NCBI RefSeq assembly: GCF_035083965.1 | Contig: NC_089736.1 | Coordinates: 3,705,001-3,769,000 of the forward strand | Source of the DNA: Branchiostoma lanceolatum | Lineage: Eukaryota; Chordata; Leptocardii; Amphioxiformes; Branchiostomatidae | DNA: 64,000 bases | Reading direction: 5' to 3' | Shown: piece by piece, positions 22,063 through 34,714 of the stretch | How positions within the stretch are numbered: position 1 is the first letter of the stretch | Layout: the number at the start of each line of letters is the position of its first letter | The notes under the pieces: generated by a model | What the model was told of the DNA's origin: nothing | What the model saw: the letters and a program-made list of their open reading frames with translations, nothing else | Database searches by the model: none | Position numbers and translations under genes: made by a program

Positions 22063-25000
22063 CTTGGCAGGTGATGATTTGAACACATTGACTGATCACA
22101 AAGAGAGGAATTGTGCGATGAAAGATCAAACTTTGTTAGCACTGTTCAGCTTACTTGGAAAAATTATGATTTGAAGCAGAAAGCAACGTTTTCATGTTGT
22201 TGACCATGTGAAAGTCTTCTTTATTTAGATAATCTTTTATTTCTTAAAGGAAACTCAGAGGTTCGGATGGAAAACTTATTATACCAAATATACCCCAGAA
22301 TGAATTTTTCAGCTCAATTCTTCTTTGATGCCCCCAAAACGCAGGTCTAGAGGTGGGAGGGCTAATATTTTGCCGCGGGAGTGATGTCGGCCACTTATGG
22401 CGCAATTTTCAAATTCCCAAATTAGGTAGAACTTGACGTCCGGGTATATTTAGCACCGTATAGTAAGTTTTCCAACCAAGCCTTTCAGTTTCCTTTGAAA
22501 ACTGATATGACAGCGAATGCACCCACAATTTCATGACCAGACAGTTCGGAAACTTGTATCATTGACTTTTATTTATACTATAGTGCATGTACAATAATAA
22601 TTGAGATATGTAAGTTAGCTTGGCTTGAAAATAGTGAACAGTGCAGCCTGTCATGGGTAATGCACAATATTCTGCACGGCATATTTCAAAACTATGTGCA
22701 AATTCCATGAAATGACCAAATGCATCACCAGGCTAATAAATATGTTATGCTCATATTTAAATAGAGAAAAGCTTCAACAAACTTAACACAAGTTATAGTC
22801 AATTTAGTGTCGCACCAAAAAAGGAAAGACATTAACATGGCACCAACAAAAGCTATTCCACGAGGCTTTGAGGAATGTACATATTAACATTGCCATTCTG
22901 CATTTTTCCAAACTTTTCAAGGTCGAGCAATTGCTTTTACAGTACTTACACAGTAAATTGACAAATCCTTCAGCCACTACCTTTCTAGTACATCCTGTGA
23001 ATTTTTGGATAGTGGTTACAGTAGCAACTGTTGCGTCTTACAGTAAATTTGCAAATTTGGAAGAATGATTAGAACATACGTGGATTGACGAGTATGTGAA
23101 GGAGGGCTGTCTACACAGTACAAAGTTACTGTCTAAAACGCAACGCCTCATGATATAGCTTGTGATGAATATAACGTGTTTTTTTTTCTTGTTGACGCTT
23201 TGCGCGATCACTTCAAATTTGTAAAAACGACCTTAATATGCCATTTCATTAAACTTGAAATATGCCATGCAGAATATCGACATGACATTCGACGTATGTG
23301 GTCACAACAGGTTTACTATTTTTAGTCAACTTGCATATCTCATTATTGTTGTACAGTACAGGCTTTGGGATTATGCACCAAGTCATGCAGGATTTCGTGA
23401 GACGTACCTCGGAATTTGTGGATAGAGTTGTGGGACTTTAAAGGATAGTGTCTTACAGCCCATTTTGTGGTGAGAGAATCAGGCCCTGTTATCTACCATG
23501 GTTCCCAAAAGGTTTGGACATATTTCTTTGCAATCCTAAAGATTTTTAAAATAGTTCGCAAGTTCGGGGTTCACTGACCTCTAAAAAGGTTTTGCCGAAT
23601 TTACTATCTAGCTATTTGTCTATCTCTAACTTACGTGCTAGTCACACAAAATTCCAGGATTTAATACATATACTGAAGCCTGTACTGTATAATGCACTAT
23701 AATATGAATAAAACTCAATGATACAGTACATGCATTCTGTACAATACTTACCAAACTGTGTTCCTGTGTCATCAAATTATGGATGCATGTACTGTCATAT
23801 AGAATTACTTTTTAAGTTGCCAAGATTTGTAAGACATACTTGATATGAAACATATTTTAAACTTTTCACATGTCAAGAACATCAAAACCATGAATTGCCA
23901 TTTGTACTGGGCAAAATGTCCATAAATCCAAAAATGTATAACTGTATATATTTTTTTTTGAAATTCACTGATTGCTTAACTCAATTCCTGACTCTTTCAA
24001 AGTCATCACACAGATGCAGCTTACCTGTAGTACATTTCACTCTACAGAAAGCACAACATGTCTTTTCCATTTTCTGTTAAGCAATGGGACACAATTCCAA
24101 TAATCATCATGTACCCAAAGTATTTTCCCTGAAATCCTCTTCATCACTCATAAAATTGTTGAGAGAAATAAAGTGAAAACCACACAAATTGATGATTCAC
24201 TTGATCAATACCTTGAGTTGATGTAAATTATATACATTTGTTTATTCTTGAGAAGCTGAAATCTCCATGCATGCCCCTTTTCATTGAGGTCATGTCATAG
24301 AAGAGGTAAGAGTAAGACAAAATATAACAGATTTGTTTATTCTTGAGAAGTTCAAATCTCCATGCATGCCCTTTTTCATTGAGGCCATGTCAGAGAAGAG
24401 GTAAGAGTAAGACAAAATATAACAGATTTGTTTATTCTTGAGAAGTTCAAATCTCCATGCATGCCCTTTTTCATTGAGGTCATGTCAGAGAAGAGGTAAG
24501 GGTAAGACAAAATATAACAGAGATATAGCTCAAATCTCCATACATGCCCTTTTTCATTGAGGTCATGTCAGAGAAGAGGTAAGAGTTAGACAAAATATAA
24601 CAGATTTGTTTATTCTTGAGAAGCTCAAATCTCCATGCATGCCCTTTTTCATTGAGGTCATGTCAGAGAAGAGGTAAGAGTAAGATAAAATATAACAGAT
24701 TTGTTTATTCTTGATTAGCTCAAATCTCCATGCATGCCCTTTTTCATTGAGGTCATGTCAGAGAAGAGGTAAGAGTAAGATAAAATATAACATTTGTTTA
24801 TTCTTGAGAAGTTCAAATCTCCATGCATGCCCTTTTTCGTTGAGGTCATGTCAGAAAATGTCAAAAAGGTGAAGTCTAACGTGATGAAGAGGATATCAGG
24901 CAACAGTCTGATTGCAAATGATATTGACGATATACCCCATTACCATACAGAATGAAAAAACAACATTGCAAGTGCTCTCTTCAAAAGGAAAATGTACTGT

Positions 25001-25685
25001 GTTCTCCGATGAATATCTACAATATAATATAAGTCACAACCTTAAACTAGGGATTAGTATAAGAAATGTGAAATCTTTCAGAAATGACAACAAACAGATG
25101 GGAGGGCTAGTTTTGACAATCATTTTATGGTGTTTGGAACTAAAAATTCAGAGGATCGCAGACATGCCCTTTCCCAACATTTTTTGTTGTCCTTTTTAGG
25201 GATCTGCATAAATAAATAAATTGGGAGATTGCGACTACGCTTTGTGCTGAATCCCAGAAGACCGCGGCCACGTATTACGTTCTATTAGATCATTCCGACT
25301 GAACGCTCAGCACGTATTGCACAAATTAAATGTTAAATCAAATGCTCCGGCTTCGAGTTTCGCAAAGTCTAAACGGTTGATTACGCTTTGCGGCATGCAG
25401 ATCCCTATTTTGAAAGAATTCTAGAAGTACAAGCCAACTCACAGTCACAGTCCGATGTTCTCTTGTCTTGTAGATAGCTGGCAGGTCCCACAACACACAC
25501 AGATAGGTCCTCCTGGAACATTCCTCCTGGAATAAGGACAGGTACACAGGACAGCCGACAGGTCCCACAGGAACACAGCAAAGTCCTTCTGGAATATCAA
25601 CAGGCACACAGGATAGCCGACAGGTCCGGCATGGTCAGGTATGCAGTATCAACTTCCAGTAGCCTAGGGTGTAAAATAAAAACTC
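21741..25685 (-). repeat. Right arm of giant inverted duplication
   Basis: Reverse-complement partner of the left arm, ending outward at GGGTGTAAAATAAAAACTC near 25670. It carries a 640-bp minisatellite (24225-24865) missing from the left arm. It lacks the left-arm stretch at about 19680-20100. A short open frame shared by both arms (AIYKTR-x-HRT-x-TVS) ends at a GTGAGT donor in each, which may be a relic exon of the duplicated segment. Confidence 0.85.
24225..24865 (+). repeat. Minisatellite, about 95-bp unit, about seven copies
   Basis: Units contain TTGTTTATTCTTGAGAAG, then CTCCATGCATGCCCTTTTTC and GAGAAGAGGTAAGAGTAAGA. One unit near 24520 is shortened. The array is present only in the right arm of the inverted duplication, so it expanded after that event or was lost on the left. 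Confidence 0.9.
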
Positions 25686-25689
25686 ATTC

Positions 25690-26490
25690 AGAAAAACCAC
25701 ATGCCAAATCAACATATACCAACATTATTCACAGAACATACATGTCATCAGACAATATACATTTCATAACATTCGTAACATTTGTTATATTTCTAAAAAC
25801 TCACAACTCCCCCTCTTTTTTCACTGCTCTGCTGATCAAAGTCTGGTTCTTCCTCCCAACAGGTTACAGACTGGTCTCTGCGGTCTCATCTTCAAGAAAG
25901 ACAAACAAAAGTCAGGGCTTTGATAGCAGCAGTTGGCCTTTCTTACAACTAACATCTAGAATGTCATGCTGTATTTCATTCACTTTTCTTCAGCTGGTCT
26001 ACCTGTTACCAACTACAAAAGTTTAAATTTTAGATCCAAAACTAAGCATGAACCCCCAGGATTGATCATAATTTGTGCCTAGGAAGAAAGTCTATCAAAC
26101 TACAAAATTTCATTGGCAACATTGAATATGAATGTGGTATTGTGTAGGTTTATAAAAAAATTATATACAATAGCAATCTGTAATACACTTTCTTGATGGC
26201 AAAGTGCAGTTAAAACAACACAAACTAAGTTACTTGATGTTGGAAAGGAGGATACGATGTTCCATGCATTATATTGTAAGTCCTCTTCAAGTTTAGAAAA
26301 AGTATGTAAAACCTTAGCACTTTACAAGAAATACTTTGTTTTAAAAGTCTCACAGACTGAATAAAAGTTCTGAATGGGAACTGTGCATCTCTGGCTGTCT
26401 TACTGAAGTGTGAATGTAGAGTGAAGAATGTCTGTTGACTGAGGATCAGTCCATCTCATATACAGTATAGGGTATCATCCAAACAATCTT
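25690..26490. other. No gene seen
   Basis: AT-rich sequence next to the outer end of the right arm. An open frame from 25631 starts in the repeat and has no recognised protein. Confidence 0.45.
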
Positions 26491-26505
26491 ACCTGTAGAA
26501 ACATT

Positions 26506-26577
26506 TGGACTCCCTCAGTGTTCACGAGTGTAGGTCTGGTCCAACAGGAGTCACAGCTCAAGTCCTTAAGATGCACA
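26506..26577 (-). CDS. Weak exon candidate
   Basis: Between an acceptor-like CATCTTAAG and a donor (CTACAGGTAAGATTG) the minus strand reads DLSCDSCWTRPTLVNTEGVQ then MFLQ. Boundaries are plausible and the frame is open, but no family is recognised. Its phase does not fit the exon candidate at about 27293-27440. Confidence 0.25.
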
Positions 26578-27109
26578 GCAAACTATGTATGAAAACAATT
26601 AACAGTTTAGGGCATTGACAGGGGCAACATGTGATTAGGAAAGTACATTTTATCACTAATGACTTATACAAGTTGGGCCAAAAACATTAAACAAATACAG
26701 AGATAGAAACAGTTCTTTTACAAGATCTGACAAGCTGTAGAAAGAGCCAGGCCATAACTTTCTTTCAATTTTTATTGAGAGTTCAAGCTCAACAAAATAT
26801 TAATTGAATATCAAAATCCAATAAATTTGTATGACATTTTTGAAGACAAACTTCTTCACATCGAAGCAAAACCTTAGACGCCCCAATAACCATACCAACT
26901 AAGTTGGATATCAAATCAAAATAAACTGGGCACAGAGGATTGGGGAACATTTTACTTGCCGGAGTGATAAACATTCATTATAATGATATATAACTTAGCT
27001 AGTGCAACGGAGAAATGATTGACCAAACCTAACTAACTTGCAAACTTCTAACGCAGTTTCTTTCTTTCTGTGCTTCGAAGCTAATGCCCCGGCCGCCTTG
27101 TTTACGGAG

Positions 27110-27165
27110 TTATTGAAATCTTTATTGACACAACAAAAGTACAGCGACTTTCGTAAGGTCCTCTA
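27110..27165 (-). repeat. Retroposon 3' end with AATAAA
   Basis: The minus strand reads CTTACGAAAGTCGCTGT then TTTTGTTGTGTCAATAAAGA, matching about 61835-61875 on the plus strand. The identical terminus with AATAAA marks a retroposon 3' end. Confidence 0.6.
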
Positions 27166-27292
27166 CAACTATACATGCAAACAACAAACAATGGGATACA
27201 AAATGATTAACCTAAGTACAAGTATATGCTTCAACATGTCGAGTTTCACGTATCACACTACTAGTTCTAAGATCTAAACATTCTTTGAAATA

Positions 27293-27440
27293 TTTACCTA
27301 TTTCCACACAGTAATAAGGGTTGCCGCCTTCTAGAATGTTTTTGAATTTATCTATAGAATGGATTATATCAAATTCTGTTGCGAAATACGCGACAATTTT
27401 GGGCGGAAAAATTTGCGGATTAAATCCTGCACACGTGCGC
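27293..27440 (-). CDS. Possible first coding exon, unidentified
   Basis: Minus-strand frame MRTCAGFNPQIFPPKIVAYF continuing ATEFDIIHSIDKFKNILEGG and ending in a donor (GAAATAGGTAAAT). An E-box (CACGTG) lies just upstream at about 27472. Composition is protein-like but no family is recognised. The open frame further down at 26789-26974 (NPLCPVYFDLISNLVGM) could be another exon; phases were not resolved. Confidence 0.35.
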
Positions 27441-28334
27441 ATTCCAACAGGTGGTCACTGAGCCAGGCGCACCACGTGGAGAGAAACAAAGATGAGACTT
27501 CTGTTATTACATTCTTTTGCACAAATGTCAACTGATACTTTCTACAATACATCATAAGTGAGACATACACATAACAGCAGTTACATTCAATGTTCTATAA
27601 GCTCACCACAAATTGCGAATATTCAAGAAAATGGGGCAAAATTAACTCCTCCCAAGCCTCACGGTCTTAAATGAAGAATTGTCGCCAGGACTTAAAAACT
27701 ACACACATTTTTTAAAAAGACATAACTATCACATGCCCTTACTGGTCGCTTACAAACAATATGGACAGAATGATTTGTTATTTTACCTTGTATGAACTCG
27801 TCTTCTCCACACCACACCACGCCGCCGCCCGTTCATTTCGCCATGTTGTCTTCTCCAAATTCCACACGCCAGGAAACACACATTTTCTCATCAAGCCACC
27901 AACATTTGTCAGTTTAAGTCCACCGGGGAAGGGTCCAAACGTTGTTCTTCAAGCGCATGAAAAAAAAAGTTGAAATAAGCCTAAAAGTTGCAAACAAAGT
28001 AAAGAAAACTCCACAGCATTCCCTGTGATACAACAACAGCAGTACCAGTTTGGACCATACCCAATGTGCTTTTACACGGGGGTGTAAAATTGCCACATCT
28101 AATTTTTGTTATTGATTCCTATTCATACATTGACCGGTACATTTTATCACCAGGTTTAATCGAAAATGTCTCAAAAAATAATTGTTATGGTGGTCATTTC
28201 ATTACTTCAGACTGTACTTATACGCGTCGAACATATCGTCTATCTTGGCATGTCTCCCATGATACGTTATCAGTTGGACCGATCCAGTTCAACCAATGAT
28301 AGCTTGCGACACTTCCCCGAGATACAAAACACGC

Positions 28335-31300
28335 GTCCATGTGCCTCATTAATTCAGCCTTTTTTATGGTCCTTTTTTAGCGTCCTCTATCTCTCAGCCA
28401 GCCAACTGCAGCATTGCGAACCGTGATTAACCGCACCGTTGCACGGATAACGCCGCGGCCGGCAAGCAGGTCGTGTACAGGTTTCTTGGGTAAACCAAAT
28501 CAAAATGGCATCGGAAAGGAGACACAGTAGGGCTCGGAATACTTTGGAAAACCGATGAATGGTAAAGAATTTCTCAAAGTGAAGGAGAAATATCTGTGAC
28601 AGTCACGGTCACTACACAATACACACAGTTTGCGGGCACCATCTGTTTTCAAAAGTATTTCGAGCACTAATGTGTCCCCATTCAAATAACTTTTGGCTCT
28701 ACACGACCTGCTTGGTGTATAACGTTTACTTGCAACGGTGCGGATGATCACGGTTCGCAACACTGCAGTTGGCGGGCTTAGAGATAGAGGGCGCTAAAAC
28801 ATGACCGTAAAATAAGATGAATTAATGAAGTACACAAACGTGTGTAGTGGTGCCTTGCATCAACATGCATGTAAAGTTGGACAGTTGCCAGCGCTGTCTG
28901 GTATTTCCAAAAGATCTGGAAGCAACAGCACCACACGTTTGCCAAGTTATAACACTATAAGACCCCCGGTTTGCAAAAATGACAGCGTTTATCGTGTCAT
29001 TTATTTAAATGCTCTTCTCCAAGATCCTCGAACTCGCCGCGCGCGGTACAATGACGCTACTCTTATCTATCTTGACATGCCTCCCACAATACGGTGTTGG
29101 CTGCCAAACTTTAAATCATCAGTTGGACCGATCCTGTCTGTCCATCACAATTAGCAGTTCAACCGATGATAGCCAAGGAGGGTCTACAACCAAGGTGCTT
29201 AGCAAACTCGTTCATTTAATATCATAATATCAGGTGTATTTGCAGCCAGTGCCACAGGCAGGTACCCAATGTATAGGGTAATGAGGCTGTTTAACGTGTT
29301 CGAGGCACCTCCTCGAGCACGGGACCCCCGTTTTACGTCCCTCCCGGAAATTTAACGCTAGGAACCATAAATTATACGCTTACATTAATCCAAAGTGGCG
29401 CTAACATATCCACAAACCAAACACAGCGTGTGTAGCCATATTTTAGACGCAAAGAAGGGCGTTAACGAAAGTCAATTGGATTTTAGATCGACAGTCGGTT
29501 ATACTGTGTTGTTTTCACGAAAATTGGATAATCAGGGCATAGAAAGATTTCAAGGTTGACCTTTACGGACCTCGGGTCACGTCAGAAGGTCACTACATTA
29601 TCCTGGTTACCCAGCTTAAAACCATATTGCACAGTACAACCGATTGTCGATCTAAAACATAATGAATTCCTCCTGAAATCGATTACTTCTTTTTTTGACA
29701 CCTAGAACAGGGCTTGATGCAATATATTTGGCTTTTGTAATTGGTAGCATCACAAGGGGCACTGTAACCGTGTAAACAAACTGGTTTGCTGCGAACCTTG
29801 GTTGTAGTATCTCAGACAGCCGTATAGCGTCTCTCTTGCACCGCGCCGACTGCACATATGGTACATTGATAATGGATGACAATTATTGACTTCTCCTTGC
29901 GTATCAACAATGCCATGTCTCCCACAATACGGTGTTGGATGTCAAACTTGGAGCGATTCTGTCAGTCCATCACAATTAGCAGTTCAATCGATGATAGCCA
30001 ATGAGGCTCTACAACACCTGCTTGGTGTATCCATATCATGCCTTGCAACCGTGCGGTTGATCACGGTTCACAATGCTGCAGTTAGCGGGCTGAGAGATAG
30101 AGGGCGCTAAAACATAACCGTGAAATAAGCGGAATTAATGAGGCACACAAACGTGTATGTAGTGGTGCCTTGCATTAACTTTGTAAAAACAAATGATGGG
30201 TAAAGAATTTCCCAAAGTGAAGGAACTGTCACGGTATACTATAAAACACAATTTGCGGGCACCATCGGTTTTCAAAAGTATTCGAGCCCTGATGTGTCTC
30301 CTTTCAAATAATTTTTTGATTCCGTTTTACCCAAGGAGGTTCTACAATACCTGCTTGGTGTCTCCTATCCTTGCAACCGTGCGATTGATCACGGTTCACA
30401 ATGCTGCAGTTGGCGGGCTGAGAGATAGAGGGCGCTAAAACATGACCGTAAAATAAGATGAATTAATGAAGTACACAAACGTGTGTAGTGGTGCCTTGCA
30501 TCAACATGCATGTAAATTTGGACAGTTGCCAGCGCAGTTTGGTATTTCCAAAAGATCTGGAAGCAACAGCACCACACGTTTGCCAAGTTATAACACTATA
30601 AGACCCCCGGTTTGCAAAAATGACAGCGTTTATCGTGTCATTTATTTAAATGCTCTTCTCCAAGATCCTCGAACTCGCCGCGCGCGGTACAATGACGCCA
30701 CTCTTATCTATCTTGGCATGTCTCCCACAATACGCTGTTGGCTGCCAAGCTTAATCATCAGTTGGACCGATCCTGTCTGCCCATCACAATTAGCTGTTCA
30801 ACCGATGATAGCCAAGAAGGGTCTACAACCAAGGTGCTTAGCAAACTCATTCATTTAACGCTAGGAACCATAAATTATACTGTTACATTACTCCAAAGTG
30901 GCGCTAACATATCCACAAACCAAAGACAGTGTGTAACCATATTTTAGCTGCAAAGAAGGGCGTTAACGAAAGTAAATTGGATTTTAGATCGACAGTCGGT
31001 TATACTGTGTTGTTTTCACGAAAAATGGATAATCAGGGCATGGAAAGATTTCAAGGTTGACCTTTACGGACCTCGGGTCACGTCAGAAGGTCACTACATT
31101 ATCCTGGTTACCCAGCTTAAAACCATATTGCACAGTACAACCGATTGTCGATCTAAAACATAATGAATTCCTCCTGAAATCGATTACTTTTTTTTTACAC
31201 CTAGAACAGGGCTTGATGCAATATAATTGGTTTTTGTAATTGGTAGCATCACAAGGGGCACTGTAACCGTGTAAACAAACAGGTTTGCTGCGAACCTTGG

Positions 31301-31850
31301 TTGTAGTACCTCAGACAGACGTGTAGCGTCTCTCTTGTACCGCGCCGACTGCACATATGGTACATTGATAATGGATGACAATTATTGACTTCTCCTTGCG
31401 TATCAACAATGCCATGTCTCCCACAATACGGTGTTGGATGTCAAACTTGGAGCGATTCTGTCAGTCCATCACAATTAGCAGTTCAACCGATGATTGCCAA
31501 TGAGGCTCTACAACACCTGCTTGGTGTATCCATATCATGCCTTGCAACCGTGCGGTTGATCGCGGTTCACAATGCTGCAGTTAGCGGACTGAGAGATAGA
31601 GAGCGCTAAAACATGACCGTGAAAGAAGCTGAATTAATGAGGCACACGGACGAGTGTTTTGTATCTCGGGAAAGAGGACGCGTGTAGTGGTGCCTTGAAG
31701 TTATAACACTATAAGACTCCCGTTTGTACATGACCGGGTTTATCTTGTCATTTATTCAAATGCTCTTCTTGAACTCGCCGCACGTGGTACAATAATGCCA
31801 CTAGTACTGTTACTCAGTGGAATAAGATAGAACTGCATCTAAGCCGTCAA
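28335..31850. repeat. Tandem block, about 1.6-kb unit, two copies, with inverted parts
   Basis: The sequence at 28761-29218 (CTGCAGTTGGCGGGCTTAG onward) recurs at 30400-30858 with few changes. 29350-30118 recurs at 30856-31625. The first copy holds about 135 bp extra at 29219-29350. Segments at 28335-28450 are inverted relative to 28725-28840 and to 31560-31665 (for example TTGTATCTCGGGAAAGAGG against its complement). Short open frames with CLPQYGVGCQT appear in each copy, but they shift frame among copies and look incidental. No transposase or reverse transcriptase seen. Confidence 0.8.
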
Positions 31851-32094
31851 TCTTGTTATGTCGAAGTTGATTGGTCCATCAAAATGAATTGACCAATTGG
31901 TGTAGACTTGTGTTTGGTCTGCGGGAGTATAACACTAAGTAATCCGAATAAGCTGTATGATAACCAATGGGTAAGTCCAATTGATTTCTAATCGTAATCA
32001 TTGGCTTTTTGTAATGTCTCTTTTGATTGGTTAGATCTAGCATTGCCTCTGGTCAAGTCTGTGATGCTGGAACATTTATATCCTTAGCTGCTAG

Positions 32095-32187
32095 TAGCCT
32101 GGTTGCCATCCTATTTCTACCGGGGCTCCTACACTCGCTACCCTAAGAAGTAGGAGCCCCGGTAGAAATAGGATGGCACCCAGGCTA
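32095..32187. mobile_element. 93-bp hairpin with 9-bp target duplication
   Basis: Arms TAGCCTGGTTGCCATCCTAT...GGCTCCTAC and the complement, 38 bp each with one mismatch, around a 17-nt loop. AGCTGCTAG flanks both ends (32086-32094 and 32188-32196). This is a complete minimal fold-back transposon copy, probably Mutator-like by duplication length. Confidence 0.9.
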
Positions 32188-33029
32188 AGCTGCTAGAGGT
32201 CGCTCTTAAATACCCAATGTAAAATCGAATTAGAATATTACACGTTGTGGCATTCTTTTTAATCCGCTTGATGACGCCCTTGACATGCAGCGAAAAATAC
32301 GGCGATCATCGATTGTAGCCGTTGAATTGTTTACTCCGTGGCCTTTCACATCTTCTTTGAGTTTGGCATTCCATATATTAGTTATAGTATCCGTTTTCCG
32401 AAATATCTTTACGCAGTTTACGGCATATCATTTGCTCATTTTGTAGCTGCTTTGCACACTTTACAAACAAAATAGTAATTACTTTGTGTCCTACGGACTC
32501 TTGTTCTGTCTATAATGATTGTAATTCTGACAAAGTGTTTACTTACTGTTTTATTGAAAACAAGAATAAAAGACTTGTTGGCTGTGATAAGTTGTGTCGC
32601 TTCAATTCATCTTACATGTTTCAAATTTGAAAATGTGTGTTTATTTTTTTCCTAGTGGAAGTGCACATTTTGCCTTTTTTTCTTTCTCTATGACGTTAAA
32701 ACAGAAAAAAATACATATATGCGGGTAGAATCTACGTACATGTATCAACATTCTCGTGGGAGGGGGAAAGGGGGACATGTTCAAAAGATAAACTAGTGAA
32801 ATGATTAATGCAAATGAGGTCCTTATTTGTATAATAAATAGAAAACATTTATGATATGCCACTCGAAAAGGTTAACATCGATCAGTCGGCGAAGGTATGG
32901 GGTCGTGGGACTCTAGTTACCACTGTAATGTACAACATTGAACATATGTTTCAATACCAGATGTGTTAGTTTGTCTTAAGTCATAAACGAGTGTTGCAAA
33001 GCTACAATAACGAAAATCATCATCAATGC

Positions 33030-33150
33030 TGTGACTAGCCCCCTGTTTTAGTGATTGCACAAATCTGTGTGGCCCAAGGGCTACTGAAACGGAGATGGGC
33101 GTCGCCCTATGCACCATCGGTGCGGGAAGGAACTTTGACTTTGACTTTTC
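33030..33150 (-). repeat. SINE-like repeat fragment
   Basis: The minus strand contains AAGTTCCTTCCCGCACCGAT, CCCATCTCCGTTTCAGTAG and ACAGGGGGCTAGTCAC. Related fragments: about 56575-56660 (minus) and 52545-52605 (plus). The open frame at 32917-33249 is made of this repeat and is not a gene. Confidence 0.6.
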
Positions 33151-33364
33151 TTTTTTACTGTGACATGAAAAATTGATCGTGAGGTTACACCTCAGTATAA
33201 GCTTGCATGTTTTGCACAAGTCTATTAGGGATACCAAGTCTTTTTGCAACTACATGTATATATGTGAGGCCGGCTAAGTCCTCTGGCATTTTATCCAGTC
33301 TATTTGGCCAACTTCTTCTTTCAGCAACACGTAGAGTCCAGTAGAGAGTAACCTAAGACTTTAG

Positions 33365-34681
33365 TCACCCTTTGGGTTTCCATGAAGGGCAGTGGAAGGA
33401 GATTTTGTGGTATTTTGACCACATTTCAAACACTCTCTTCTCGGCGAAGAAGCGATGTACAAGTTTTGCCTGTCCCTCCATCCATTTATACTCGTCGCAC
33501 TCTTTCCTGTAGTTCTTGTGTGAACTGGCGAAGTAATGATACGCTGCTGGGTAGGCATTCGGGTCCCTGCAAGCAATAACATTATAATTTTTAACCTCAT
33601 TGCAATTTCATTCCCAACGGCTAATTGAGGACGAACAAGTACATGGAGATACATGTACATGGAAATGGAAATAGTTATCTATTCTACTGTGAAAGTCCTA
33701 TGCTAACTAGGTTGACTATGGTTGGGTTTGACTTCTTTTTTGAAGGCAGTGGAAAATGGAGTGACCCACGTTTTGAATTATAAGTGGGTTGGTTGATTTT
33801 AGTAGAAAGATGGATTTTTGTAAATTTTTCAAATGGTAAAAGCTAGGAGAATCTATGGAAGCTGTTTTATAACAGCATCTCTGGTTAACAGCCAAGGTTG
33901 GCTTGAAGAAATTGACACGGTTGCAAAGGGCTAGGCCTACTGACAAAGACAATACATTACAATGGACAGCATAACGAGCAATAACAAGCTACCTACATAT
34001 TTAATAACACGGAAATCTGTCGTTCCTTTGTTCACTTAGTCTCCTTGGAAGATTTTGACATAAACGCCAATGCAGTTCCAGCGCCACATACCAGGAGCCC
34101 CAAAATCAACCTTGACCTCCCAACGCCTACCCACGTACCAAATATCTTTACAATCCATCCAGATATTCTTGAGTTATGCTGACTACAAGCGTCCGGACAC
34201 ACACACAAACACGCACGCAAACAAACACGCTCAATACAATATCTCCATGAAAAAAATCTCCATTTTTCATGGAGATAACAATATCTTTAATACATGAACA
34301 TATCAAAAATAGTGGCCTCACGAGCAGCTGTCTCCGTTGCTCATCCCGTACACTCTGACCTGACCGCACATTTCTGTAGCCAGGACCATCGTGAACCAAC
34401 CTGTACTCAGGAAGATCTCGTGTCCGGTCCGTCTGTGGTAAAAAAACACAGAGAATATTTAAAAGACAATGTAAAGACAATGACATGATATATGACAATG
34501 AAAAGTACATTTATATCGTATATCTTTTACTTACTTTGACTTATACTGTTTAGGAATACATAAAAAAAATACATTATATGAACGCTCACAAGCACACCCA
34601 TTTGTATACATATGTGTAGATACAAACACAATCATGCACGAGCACACACACACACACACAAACGCACACACACACACATAC

Positions 34682-34714
<33 letters not shown>

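Noticed and set aside
27038-27277. Plus-strand open frame that looks protein-like
   Set aside because: Part of it is the reverse complement of a retroposon 3' end also present at 61822-61880, and no donor or family match supports a gene.
29886-31609. Repeated small frames with CLPQYGVGCQT that resemble short secreted proteins
   Set aside because: Frames and lengths change between copies of the same repeat and no splice context is consistent, so selection on protein is not evident.
32917-33249. 110-codon open frame on the minus strand
   Set aside because: Its centre is a dispersed SINE-like repeat with relatives near 56.6 and 52.5 kb; the frame is incidental.
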